From: Syntrophomonadaceae bacterium
GTDB taxonomy: Bacteria; Bacillota_D; Dethiobacteria; DTU022; UBA8154
NCBI GenBank assembly: GCA_007120815.1
Contig: SKMY01000009.1
Location: 1-12,969, forward strand
Length of the DNA stretch: 12,969 bases
Direction: 5' to 3'
The translations under genes were made by a program, and so were the position numbers. The notes below the pieces were generated by a model. That model had not been told where the DNA came from, searched no databases, and worked only from the letters and a program-made list of their open reading frames with translations. This document shows positions 6,622-12,969 of the stretch, one piece after another (within the stretch, counting starts at the first letter, position 1; each line of letters opens with the position of its first letter).

Positions 6622-6843
6622 ATGAAAGTAATTGGACACGCAGATGGCGACCCGAATTTTCTACTAATCATGACAAAACAAGTAGAAGACATTGTGTATG
6701 TGAAAACAGTTCACCTTGAAACAAAACAGGTAGGCGAAGAAATGAACATAGACAGGTTACTCCGTTTTGTGCCGTGTGTAGATTACGAGATGTCAGCAGA
6801 CGAACTGCATGCCCTCCTGGAATTGCATGGTATAACTTTGTAG
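6622..6843 (+). CDS. Small acidic hypothetical protein (73 aa)
   Basis: The start at ATG 6622 is set by AGGTGG about nine bases upstream. The frame is open further back to 6400, but that part lacks a start signal and overlaps a decayed gene in another frame. The 73 residues include a strand-rich first half (FLLIMTKQVEDIVYVKTVHL) and an acidic helical end (SADELHALLELHGITL). No membrane segment, cysteine cluster or catalytic motif is seen. Family unknown. Its size, acidity and lone position resemble the other orphan genes of this stretch. Confidence 0.6.
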   Translation: MKVIGHADGDPNFLLIMTKQVEDIVYVKTVHLETKQVGEEMNIDRLLRFVPCVDYEMSADELHALLELHGITL

Positions 6844-6960
6844 GATGCTCCCCATCGGGAAATTCTAGGATGTCTTACAATAATTACGAGTTGGACTTAA
6901 TTCTCATATGAATTTTCGGATGTTTTTGACCATCTCTTCTGATAAGAAGGATTAAGCAAA

Positions 6961-7260
6961 TTGGAGGTGGACGAAGTAATTAACCTTGAACAGATTCTAG
7001 AGCAAACAGAATTTAATATCAAATACGATATAATTCCAGATACAATTGAAACAAGGATGTATATATTTAGCACACCAGAAACACTAAGCATATGCAACTA
7101 TATGGATATACATGCATTTTCAAAACATTTGAACGTATTAAGGGATGCGCTGTTCTCCGAAATACGCATTAAGGTGAATGATCGTGAATTCAAAATCATA
7201 CGGTCAGATGCACCATCACCTATCACACCTTACATGAAATCGCATCAGCAAAATCAATGA
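6961..7260 (+). CDS. Small hypothetical protein (99 aa)
   Basis: A TTG start at 6961 lies nine bases after GAAGGA (6946-6951); GTG 6967 is the alternative. No ATG occurs in frame before 7057, which would remove a third of the protein. The product starts MEVDEVINLEQILEQTE and has strand-like stretches (RMYIFSTPETLSI and EIRIKVNDREFKII). No signal peptide, membrane segment or known motif is present, and the family is unrecognised. It ends 31 bases before the nuclease-like gene at 7292, close enough for a shared transcript. The gap 6844-6960 shows nothing notable. Confidence 0.55.
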   Translation: MEVDEVINLEQILEQTEFNIKYDIIPDTIETRMYIFSTPETLSICNYMDIHAFSKHLNVLRDALFSEIRIKVNDREFKIIRSDAPSPITPYMKSHQQNQ

Positions 7261-7291
7261 CAATTCATTTGGAGAGAAAGGAGTGGTTAGT

Positions 7292-8401
7292 TTGTTCATC
7301 ATTAACAATGAAAAAAAAGAAGCTGTATCAATCAAGAGCAAGTCTTTTCAGGAACTTGGATACACGGAAAGAAATGATCTGCAAGAATGGATACGCAAAA
7401 ATCCTGAAATACTTGGAGAGGAACTTCTTGTCATACAAAAAGAGTTCAGCGGATTTGGCGAAACCAACGAACGGCTTGATCTGCTTGCAACAGATAAACA
7501 AGGAAATCTCGTCATTATTGAAAACAAGACAGATGACGCTGGACGCGATGTTACCTGGCAGGCTCTTAAATATGTCTCCTATTGTTCGAGGCTATCTATA
7601 ACGGACATCATAGACATATTTCAACAATATTTAATCGATCAGAAATCAAATGATATTGCTGAGGAAAGACTCGCGGATTTTTTTGGCGTAGATGATTTCA
7701 GTGAGGTTGCAATCAGCAATGATGACCAGAGGATTATACTCGTCGCAGCAAGGTTCAGAAAAGAAGTCACATCAACAGTCATGTGGCTTATAGATCATGG
7801 GGTTAGGATTAAGTGCATCCAAATTACACCCTATGAATTTGAGGATTATAGATTCCTTGAAACTGAGCAAATCATCCCAATAAAAGATGCAGAGGATTAT
7901 TTAATCAAGATTGCTAATAAAAAACAAGTGGAAAGAGATACTAAAGAGAAGAATCAGAGGAGATTTATCATCAGACACGAATTTTGGACTGAACTATTAG
8001 GAAGAATGAATGCAAAAACAACTTTGTTTAGCAATATCAGCCCATCAACAGATAATTGGATAAACTGTGGCATCGGTTATGGTGGCTTGTCATATTCTCT
8101 TGTTATCACAGGAAAATTTGCGAGGATTGATCTTTACATCAACAAAAATTCACAAGCTGAAACCAAAGAGATATTTGATAGTATCATCCCATACAAGGAT
8201 CAGATTGAATCGATTATTGGTACACAGCTGGATTGGGAACGGTTGGACGATGCAAAAGCGAGTAGAATTGCTTACTATTTAAGAGGCGTGAGCGTATTTA
8301 ATAAAGAAGAAAGAGAAAGAATGATTGAGTTTTTTGTAAACAACATTAGCAACTTCGATAAAGCAATGAAAGAAGTACTGCCCAAAGTAATAAAGAAATA
8401 G
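7292..8401 (+). CDS. PD-(D/E)XK nuclease-like protein with a DUF4268 tail
   Basis: TTG 7292 lies eight bases after AAAGGAG (7277-7283); the GTG at 7283 overlaps that site and is a poor start. The N-terminal 110 residues resemble the nuclease domain of NucS/DUF91-type proteins: LQEWIRKNPEILGEEL, then ERLDLLATD with an acidic residue near 63, a strand ending IIENK (Glu about 77, Lys about 79) and a Trp-Gln pair about ten residues on (WQALKY). From about residue 228 (FWTELLGRMN) to the end it matches DUF4268 as I know it. The family is widespread and often found in accessory or defence regions, and its substrate is not established. A role in cutting or sensing foreign or damaged DNA is inferred. 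At about 369 residues it looks complete, and it is the largest intact plus-strand gene here. Confidence 0.88.
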   Translation: MFIINNEKKEAVSIKSKSFQELGYTERNDLQEWIRKNPEILGEELLVIQKEFSGFGETNERLDLLATDKQGNLVIIENKTDDAGRDVTWQALKYVSYCSRLSITDIIDIFQQYLIDQKSNDIAEERLADFFGVDDFSEVAISNDDQRIILVAARFRKEVTSTVMWLIDHGVRIKCIQITPYEFEDYRFLETEQIIPIKDAEDYLIKIANKKQVERDTKEKNQRRFIIRHEFWTELLGRMNAKTTLFSNISPSTDNWINCGIGYGGLSYSLVITGKFARIDLYINKNSQAETKEIFDSIIPYKDQIESIIGTQLDWERLDDAKASRIAYYLRGVSVFNKEERERMIEFFVNNISNFDKAMKEVLPKVIKK

Positions 8402-8435
8402 TATTCAGTTTAAGAATTCTGGGGCGGTAAGACCA

Positions 8436-8627
8436 ATGAAAGAGGTTGTGTCCAGCCTGATTGCCAACAAGAAAGATAATTTGGCAGATTTGTCTGACCT
8501 GATGGGAGAGCTGGTAAGTAAGCTGACTGAGGGTGGGGGAAAGTATGATGGGATATTAGAGGCTGTAAAGAAGGATGAGTCCATACCAAAACCTGTAAGA
8601 GCCATTGTTATTGGATTATTTCAGTGA
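8436..8627 (+). CDS. Small hypothetical protein (63 aa)
   Basis: The ATG at 8436 has only a weak GGGGCGG upstream. The protein (MKEVVSSLIANKKDNLADLS at its start) is highly helical and amphipathic, with a Gly-Gly-Gly turn about halfway (KLTEGGGKYDG). It has no membrane segment or cysteine. No family is recognised. Codon use changes from here on, with many AGG, GAG and GTA codons, and the next gene follows 51 bases later. It probably belongs to the same acquired block as the 8679 gene. Confidence 0.5.
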   Translation: MKEVVSSLIANKKDNLADLSDLMGELVSKLTEGGGKYDGILEAVKKDESIPKPVRAIVIGLFQ

Positions 8628-8678
8628 GGCAGTATGTTGGCAGGTAGAGGTGAGGAGTTAGAAGAGGGGGGAGAGTAG

Positions 8679-9419
8679 GTGAGAAAGATAAAAAGTGAAA
8701 ATGAAAAAGTGGGAAAAATAATTGAGGGTTTAAGCGCGAGGGAAAAACATTATAGGGAGTATGCCGAGAAAGTCGAGAAAATATTAAAAAGTAGGATTGA
8801 TGAGAGCTCCTTATCCAGCATTTGGCGGTATGTAGAGGATCCTAAAAAGTCTTTTGGGGTTATCACATCCTACAGAGAAGGAGAGGAAGACAATGAGGGG
8901 AATTTTATTGAGTTGAAGAGCACTGTCCGTAGTATGGGTAAAGGGTATATAGCGCTGGCGGGTGGATATGAGGAAATAAAAAAAGATGGCAGCGTTGTAC
9001 TTGTTAGAGAACCTTCCTTGTTCGTGCCCAAGATAAGTAAGAAGGATCTGATAGAGCTGGGAGTAAAGTATGATCAGGATAGTGTAGTTTATAAAGATGA
9101 AAGAGAGTTTAAATTAATATCTACTAGTAATCGTGGTGGTACCATAGGGTCTACCATGCTTGACTTTAAAAAAGAGGCTGGGAGAAATAATTTAGAATTG
9201 TCCAAAGAAGCTTTAAAGTCTTTCTTCTCTATGTTACTAAAGGGGTCGCATAGGGGTAGGAAGTTTGTATTTAGGGGGATTGCCGAAGGTTTTTCCAATA
9301 CTCCGGGGCATGTTTTCTTCCTGATGGAGAAGTGTCCTAATAGTCATTTTTCTAAATATTATGCAGAAGATCTGAGATGGTTCAGGATATATGAAGAGTA
9401 TGGAGAGTTCATAGATTAG
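8679..9419 (+). CDS. Conserved phage- or mobile-element-type hypothetical protein (246 aa)
   Basis: The start is GTG 8679, behind a GA-rich site (GAGGGGGGAGAG). Residues 1-42 are highly charged and helical, probably a coiled coil. The central part carries blocks I have seen in phage and mobile-element proteins of unknown function: STVRSMGKGYIALAGGY (about 81-97), EPSLFVPKISKKDLIELG (111-128), KYDQDSVVYKDE (130-141) and FFSMLLKGSHRGRKFVF (182-198). No catalytic motif is evident, and it has no signal peptide or membrane segment. Codons are AT- and purine-rich like those of its neighbours at 8436 and 9602. Its stop is six bases before a 46-codon gene, so a small operon is likely. It is probably a phage-derived cytoplasmic protein, with function unknown. 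Confidence 0.8.
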   Translation: MRKIKSENEKVGKIIEGLSAREKHYREYAEKVEKILKSRIDESSLSSIWRYVEDPKKSFGVITSYREGEEDNEGNFIELKSTVRSMGKGYIALAGGYEEIKKDGSVVLVREPSLFVPKISKKDLIELGVKYDQDSVVYKDEREFKLISTSNRGGTIGSTMLDFKKEAGRNNLELSKEALKSFFSMLLKGSHRGRKFVFRGIAEGFSNTPGHVFFLMEKCPNSHFSKYYAEDLRWFRIYEEYGEFID

Positions 9420-9425
9420 GGGAAA

Positions 9426-9566
9426 ATGAAGTCTGAAAAAGTTTATAGGATAATAGAGGGAATGTTCCCCGAATCCTGCAAAGCGGTATTGTATAATAAG
9501 GTAGGGAGAAAAGGCTGGGATTCCTTTATAAAATTTTGGGGAGGTATGAGAATTGGTAAAAGATGA
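9426..9566 (+). CDS. Very small hypothetical protein (46 aa)
   Basis: ATG 9426 follows AGGGG (9418-9422) and lies just after the 8679 gene's stop. The product begins MKSEKVYRIIEGMFPESCKA and is basic, with an aromatic C-terminal stretch (GWDSFIKFW). The tight spacing and shared base composition support it as part of the same transcript. No family is recognised, and it could be a fragment of a longer gene. Confidence 0.4.
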   Translation: MKSEKVYRIIEGMFPESCKAVLYNKVGRKGWDSFIKFWGGMRIGKR

Positions 9567-9601
9567 TGGTAACATGATTGACAATGTAGTGGAAGGAAAT
9601 A

Positions 9602-9865
9602 ATGATAGTGAGGTATATGAATGAGGTAGAGGTATCTGGAGAAGATGAAGTTGATATGTATGAGGAGGTAGAGCCGGTAGAGGAAGAGCATTTCCGGGTT
9701 AGTACAAAAAGACTGGCAGATGCTTTAAAGCTGTCCTCTAATGTATCCCAGGGAACCGGTAGAGACAAGGTGTCCCGGTCTGTAGGACTTGGAGTAAAGG
9801 GAAACTTGTTAACGGTGTATATGTCTGATTCCGAAATTTATGCTGAGAAGATGTATGCGAATTAA
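9602..9865 (+). CDS. Possible N-terminal fragment of a phage-type DNA polymerase sliding clamp
   Basis: ATG 9602 has GGAAGGA five bases upstream; ATG 9617 is an alternative. The first 30 residues are very acidic (GEDEVDMYEEVEPVEEEH). They are followed by FRVSTKRLADALKLSSNVSQ and then KVSRSVGLGVKGNLLTVYMS. The block T+RLADALK..S...G..K......L.VK...L.V...D resembles the first domain of phage-type beta clamps, which hold the replicative polymerase on DNA. At 87 residues it would be only about a quarter of a clamp. Its stop TAA overlaps the ATG of the next gene fragment (TAATG, 9863-9867), which suggests a recombination junction. The similarity is from memory and moderate, so an unrelated small protein is possible. 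Confidence 0.5.
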   Translation: MIVRYMNEVEVSGEDEVDMYEEVEPVEEEHFRVSTKRLADALKLSSNVSQGTGRDKVSRSVGLGVKGNLLTVYMSDSEIYAEKMYAN

Positions 9866-10266
9866 TGGTTGCAGAAACACTTGTGGATGGCGTATTGGTG
9901 GTTTGGTGTGCGAAGTCATACAGGAATGAATCGGTTGTTGTGGGATGGTATCATAACGCGACGGTATTCCGAGAGTATCAGGAACTTAATCTAAATGACA
10001 AAGACAATTATTATGGTGCGGTGTACAATGTCGTTGCCAAGACGTCGGATTGTGTGCTACTGCCAGAAGGCGAACGTAACAGGTTTATATGGGCTGCTGC
10101 CAGGGCAAGGAAAAAAGGAAGGTCATATGGATTTGGGCAGGCTAATGTGTGGTATGCACGTGAGGCATCAGCCGCTCAATATATTCAGAGATTGGTTACG
10201 AATATTAATGAATATAAAGGAGATAACTGGGTTTATAAAGATTCTAAAAGTGATGTTTACCCTTAA
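9865..10266 (+). pseudogene. C-terminal fragment of a conserved hypothetical protein
   Basis: This frame opens right at the stop of the previous gene (TAATG) with no real ribosome binding site. It carries what I recognise as the C-terminal half of an uncharacterised bacterial family: VVVGWYHNATVFREYQ (about residues 24-39), TSDCVLLPEGER (60-71) and GFGQANVWYA (89-98). Members I recall have a substantial N-terminal region that is missing here, since an in-frame TGA lies at 9844-9846. The 133 residues therefore look like a truncated gene fused to whatever preceded it. It could still be translated by re-initiation from the 9602 gene. Base composition is less purine-rich than that of 8436-9860, consistent with a different origin. 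Confidence 0.6.
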
Positions 10267-10314
10267 GCAATTAACGGAAGAAGGGAAAAAACAGTACGCC
10301 ATGGAGGAATTCTT

Positions 10315-10539
10315 ATGGAAAAGCAGGAATATCTGGCAAACAGATCTGTGAAAGATTTCATGACATGGCTGGAGAACCGACTGGATAAACCTGGTTCACT
10401 GGATCATGGTTTCTACATGAAAAAAGCCAGGATGAAATGGCATTGCCAGAATGTCTATAATGCTTATGAAAAATATCATTGGCCGTTTTCCAGGTTGGAG
10501 CAGATAACCGTTATGGGCATCCAAGTAACGAAGTATTAG
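10315..10539 (+). pseudogene. N-terminal fragment of another conserved hypothetical protein
   Basis: ATG 10315 has GGAGG at good spacing, so the start is genuine. Residues 1-59 look like the beginning of a larger bacterial protein of unknown function that I recall: SVKDFMTWLENRLDKPGSL, then KKARMKWHCQNVYNAYEKY and HWPFS. After that the frame runs into unrelated sequence and stops within 15 codons. From about 10480 the DNA instead encodes, in another frame, the tail of a metallo-hydrolase. The gene is thus cut off by a fusion event. Relatives are much longer. The product, if made, would be a 74-residue orphan. Confidence 0.65.
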
Positions 10540-10907
10540 CAGAATTTGACCGCAGAGGGATCGATGTTTACCGAAATGACCTACAAGGTGACATCGTTGT
10601 TACCACGGATGGTCAAACGTATCGTGTTAATGTGTCACCAACAACGGTTGATGTGACAGCTCCTGAGCCTGAGCCTGAATCAGAACCAACCCCAGAACCA
10701 GCACCTGCCCCATCGACTGGTCGCGTCAATATCAATACGGCAAGCGCTGATGAATTAACTCAAATCATTCATATTAATGAAGTTAGAGCACAAGATTTGA
10801 TTCGAAATAGACCATACACTTCTTTGGATCAGTTAATCAGAATAAGCGGTATCGCTGCTGGGAGATTGGCAGATATTAAAGAAGAAGGCGTGGCTTACGT
10901 TGAGTAA
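10479..10907 (+). pseudogene. C-terminal part of a ComEC-like metallo-hydrolase with a helix-hairpin-helix domain
   Basis: The frame opens with VGADNRYGHPSNEVL, the last motif of ComEC/Rec2-type metallo-beta-lactamase-fold hydrolases (His of YGHP), then GIDVYRNDLQGDIVVTTDG. A Pro/Glu-rich linker (about residues 61-80) leads to a ComEA-like helix-hairpin-helix domain (VNINTASADEL... about 83-142) that binds DNA in relatives. These proteins are usually secreted or membrane-anchored, and the 200 or so N-terminal residues with the HxHxDH metal site are missing. The only nearby start is a TTG at 10479 without a ribosome binding site, overlapping the 10315 fragment by 61 bases. It is read as a truncated gene. 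The DUF3006 gene overlaps its end, as in intact loci. Confidence 0.8.
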
Positions 10908-11151
10908 AAGAATCAAAGTGGTTGTCGATCGGTTCGAAGGTGAATACGCCATTCTAATGATTGGTGATCCAGAAGAGCCGGTTGACTTTCCACAAAAATT
11001 ATTGCCAAAAGGAACTAAAGAAGGGTCTTGGCTGTGGCTGGATTTTGAATTGGATCCGAAGGGCGAAGCAAAGCAACGAGAAAAGATGAAGAAATTGATG
11101 GATAAGTTAGTGAATAAACATACTGGAGTAACCTCGAAAACTAAACGCTAA
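10900..11151 (+). CDS. DUF3006 family protein (83 aa)
   Basis: TTG 10900 overlaps the preceding stop by eight bases, behind AAGAAGG. The sequence fits the small DUF3006 family: VVVDRFEGEYAILMIGDPEE (about residues 7-26), a short loop, then LLPKGTKEGSWLWLDFELD. Members fold as a small beta barrel and are commonly encoded next to ComEC-like metallo-hydrolases, exactly as here. Their function is unknown. The Lys-rich tail after about residue 60 is common, but the last dozen residues (from HTGVTSKTKR) could derive from the neighbouring insertion element, because an 11-base sequence there is repeated in inverted form beyond the transposase. Overlap with the truncated hydrolase indicates translational coupling. 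Confidence 0.85.
   Translation: MSKRIKVVVDRFEGEYAILMIGDPEEPVDFPQKLLPKGTKEGSWLWLDFELDPKGEAKQREKMKKLMDKLVNKHTGVTSKTKR
11132..11142. repeat. Left copy of an 11-bp inverted match around the transposase gene
   Basis: CCTCGAAAACT at 11132-11142 recurs as its exact reverse complement at 12905-12915. The pair would bound a 1,784-bp element containing the transposase, a normal size for such an insertion sequence. Neighbouring bases show no further similarity and no matching target duplication is seen, so these are candidate termini only. Confidence 0.35.
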
Positions 11152-11298
11152 AAACCACCAATATGAGTATAGAAAACAAAAAAATAAACCGTAAAGTGAT
11201 GCAATAAGAAAGTTCCTTAATAATAGACATCGCAAACAAGCCTACAGGAAAGCAGACTAAAAAATGGAAATCGCTCAATGAAACAATGTTGTTACCAA

Positions 11299-12723
11299 TT
11301 AGGCAGCAGAGCTAATTTTAAAAAGTTCAAGAAAATCAAAATATCCGTTTGACTTTAATAAAGCCAATTGCGCATCAAGGTGAACATTAAACGCAGCAAT
11401 CGTCGTAAAAAAAGAAATCCTCTTTTTACCTCTGGCTTTGGAATTTTCTATGCCATAGTGGTTTAAAATTCGGTTGTTAACCCGTTCAGCAGCGGTACGT
11501 TCATTCATCTTAGTCTTCCATTTAGAAGAACCCCGGGGAATTTTGGTAAAGAGCCTCAGATCCCAATCTGGGTTTGTGTAGACTACCCGGCCATAAGAAG
11601 AAGGCGAACAAAGGTCGCAGGCTTCAGAGCGATCGACTTTACCAAGAACCCTGGGACAACGCCATTTAAGGCGACAACGATCCTTGCCGCAAAACCCATT
11701 GGCAATCATTTTATGATTAACAGGACAAATGGGAATGCCCTTATCATCAATGGATAAATGAGCAGGATATTTACGATTACCTTTGTTTTTCGCATTAAGA
11801 TCAATCACCTCATTGATTTTCCAATGATCAAGCAACTCGTAAGTCGGATAATTATCACTGGCACTATCGGAAAGAAACACATCCACCGTCAAATCAGGAT
11901 AAAGATCCCTGAATTCGGCCAGAGCCACAACAGCAGAGATGCTATCATGGCGTTTCGCATCAATCAGCCTTAGATAGATGGATAAATCCACCTTCAGGAC
12001 CTGGTTGTATGTTGAAATAAAGTAACCGGTGTAGCCATAAAACCATTGATCCTTATGGCTATTCCACCCGCAGGTTTTCACACCAAAATGAGAAGCGCCC
12101 GTTTTGATACAAGTGCCATCGCCAGAAATTGACAGAGTAGCGGTAACAAGGTCTAAATTGATTGATGGCTTGACACAAACATCAGCAAAAATCTTTTGCA
12201 AAACAAGATCAGGTCGATTGTTCAAACGTCTGCCTTGCAAGATGCGTTCAACCAAACGAGCAACAATACCCGGCCTTTTCGGGGGAAGCTTCTTACCTTT
12301 ACCAACTTTTTTAGAAGATTTACGCTTCTTCCTTTTAAGCCTAGGTTTTTCATCAAGGGCAACCAAACGATTGATGAAATCATAGTAAGAAGCAAGCCCG
12401 GGAAGATCATTCGAAACAAAACCAGCAGCCGTTCTAAGAACAAAGTTGTTCCTGATTTTGAAGCACCATTCATCCAACGTAAGGCCAAGATGATTCATCA
12501 GAACAAAAGACCTAAAAATTTCAGATTGCTGATGAGAAGGTCTACCGGTACATGAATAAAGAGAAGCAATAACCGTTTTAAGCGCATCAAGATTTAAGAT
12601 AAAAAACTTCGAAATCTCCTTCTCATACTCAAACAGAGCAAAAGGATCCAATTGAGCTAAAATCGAAAGTTCTCTGAGGACAAACTGCTGATACTCATCG
12701 TGAGTAGGCCAATTACCTAACAT
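11299..12723 (-). CDS. DDE transposase of an insertion sequence (474 aa)
   Basis: The gene starts at ATG 12723 with AAAGGTGG seven bases upstream and runs uninterrupted to TAA 11299. Residues 60-120 resemble the DUF772-type N-terminal domain of IS5/IS1182-like transposases. A Lys/Arg-rich segment (128-150) follows. The catalytic triad is visible as D202 (SISGDGTCI), D286 or D290 (VFLSDSASDN) and E413 (RTAAERVNNR). Between the second and third acidic residues sit C333, C345, C350, C356, C369 and C372, a zinc-knuckle-like insert also seen in relatives. The enzyme cuts and joins DNA at the element's ends. All key residues are present, so it may be active. The exact IS family is not settled (IS1182-like is my best guess). 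It is convergent with the DUF3006 gene, and the 147 bases between them hold no recognised gene. Confidence 0.93.
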   Translation of the reverse strand: MLGNWPTHDEYQQFVLRELSILAQLDPFALFEYEKEISKFFILNLDALKTVIASLYSCTGRPSHQQSEIFRSFVLMNHLGLTLDEWCFKIRNNFVLRTAAGFVSNDLPGLASYYDFINRLVALDEKPRLKRKKRKSSKKVGKGKKLPPKRPGIVARLVERILQGRRLNNRPDLVLQKIFADVCVKPSINLDLVTATLSISGDGTCIKTGASHFGVKTCGWNSHKDQWFYGYTGYFISTYNQVLKVDLSIYLRLIDAKRHDSISAVVALAEFRDLYPDLTVDVFLSDSASDNYPTYELLDHWKINEVIDLNAKNKGNRKYPAHLSIDDKGIPICPVNHKMIANGFCGKDRCRLKWRCPRVLGKVDRSEACDLCSPSSYGRVVYTNPDWDLRLFTKIPRGSSKWKTKMNERTAAERVNNRILNHYGIENSKARGKKRISFFTTIAAFNVHLDAQLALLKSNGYFDFLELFKISSAA

Positions 12724-12749
12724 AAAAAAACCACCTTTAATTTAGAAGT

Positions 12750-12767
12750 AACGGTATATAAGCCGTT
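12750..12767. other. Small dyad in the transposase leader
   Basis: AACGG at 12750-12754 pairs with CCGTT at 12763-12767 around an 8-base AT-rich loop. It sits between the possible promoter and the ribosome binding site of the transposase. It might limit transposase expression, but the stem is short. Confidence 0.25.
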
Positions 12768-12774
12768 CATCTCG

Positions 12775-12801
12775 ATTATTGGGGTGATTTTAAAAAGTCA
12801 A
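12775..12801 (-). promoter_or_regulatory. Possible transposase promoter
   Basis: On the minus strand, TTGACT (12796-12801) is followed 15 bases later by AATAAT (12775-12780). Each is close to the housekeeping consensus but the spacing is short, which fits a weak promoter of the kind common for transposases. It lies about 50 bases before the ATG. Confidence 0.3.
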
Positions 12802-12859
12802 GTGTTTTGAAAATATTTAATGAAAAAGCAACAAAAAGAAAAGAAAACTGGAGGAAAAG

Positions 12860-12889
12860 AGAAAACCAGTCATTGATCAAACGACTGGC
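12860..12889 (-). terminator. Possible terminator entering the insertion element
   Basis: On the minus strand, CCAGTC (12888-12883) pairs with GACTGG (12871-12866). The inner bases contain the palindrome TTGATCAA, which tightens the hairpin, and TTTTCTCTTTT follows. Such a structure upstream of the transposase would block transcription coming from outside, a known protective feature of insertion elements. Confidence 0.4.
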
Positions 12890-12904
12890 TTATCTGAACC
12901 AAAG

Positions 12905-12915
12905 AGTTTTCGAGG
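12905..12915. repeat. Right copy of the 11-bp inverted match
   Basis: AGTTTTCGAGG here is the exact reverse complement of 11132-11142. It lies 182 bases upstream of the transposase start, beyond the candidate promoter and terminator, as a terminal repeat would. Confidence 0.35.
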
Positions 12916-12957
12916 ATATTATATCAATTAAAGGAGAAATGCTTGGAGGACTCAAAG

Positions 12958-12969
12958 ATGAGAAACAAA
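12958..12969 (+). CDS. Possible start of a gene cut by the window edge
   Basis: An ATG at 12958 lies eight bases after GGAGG, and the frame reads MRNK before the window ends. An alternative ATG at 12940, with AAAGGAG too close to it, is less likely. Too little is visible to name a product. Confidence 0.35.

Noticed and set aside
3349..8401. Integron cassette array
   Set aside because: The small one-directional genes fit the idea, but I found no recurring attC-like sites with conserved GTTRRRY ends between them and no integrase.
12104..12555. Open frames on the plus strand opposite the transposase
   Set aside because: They are antisense shadows of a strongly coding minus-strand gene and lack ribosome binding sites.

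Overview
The window looks like an accessory region of a low-to-mid GC Bacillota (clostridial) genome. Many genes have strong AGGAGG-type ribosome binding sites, GTG and TTG starts are common, and several proteins resemble families I know mainly from Clostridia: a frameshifted HTH-like domain protein, a ComEC-like metallo-hydrolase tail and a DUF3006 protein. No rRNA, tRNA or CRISPR array is visible.

Layout. (1) 1-972: no recognisable gene up to about 400, then the end of a dead Tn3-family transposon with a 38-bp terminal inverted repeat, a bidirectional terminator and a tnpA C-terminal relic on the minus strand. (2) 973-1985: a small orphan gene whose ribosome binding site can fold into a hairpin, and a frameshifted HTH-like gene on the minus strand. 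(3) 2264-8401: a one-directional series of mostly small genes. It starts with an HD-domain alarmone-hydrolase-like gene and a MORN-repeat gene that look like an operon. Five uncharacterised genes of about 70-205 codons follow, each with its own ribosome binding site, and decayed fragments lie between them. The series ends in a PD-(D/E)XK nuclease-like protein with a DUF4268 tail. (4) 8436-9865: purine-rich, phage-like genes of unknown function, ending in a possible beta-clamp fragment. (5) 9865-10907: three gene fragments in the order C-terminal, N-terminal, C-terminal. The last is the tail of a ComEC-like metallo-hydrolase, followed by an intact DUF3006 gene. (6) 11299-12723: an apparently intact DDE transposase on the minus strand, possibly bounded by an 11-bp inverted match. 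A further gene may begin at the right edge.

How it fits together. The region carries transposon ends, truncations and frameshifts in place of one continuous pathway. The most coherent functional units are the HD/MORN pair, the DUF4268 nuclease-like protein and the intact transposase. I could not identify a complete new system. The best candidates for follow-up are the HD/MORN pair, the array of orphan genes and the clean fusion junctions between unrelated truncated genes.
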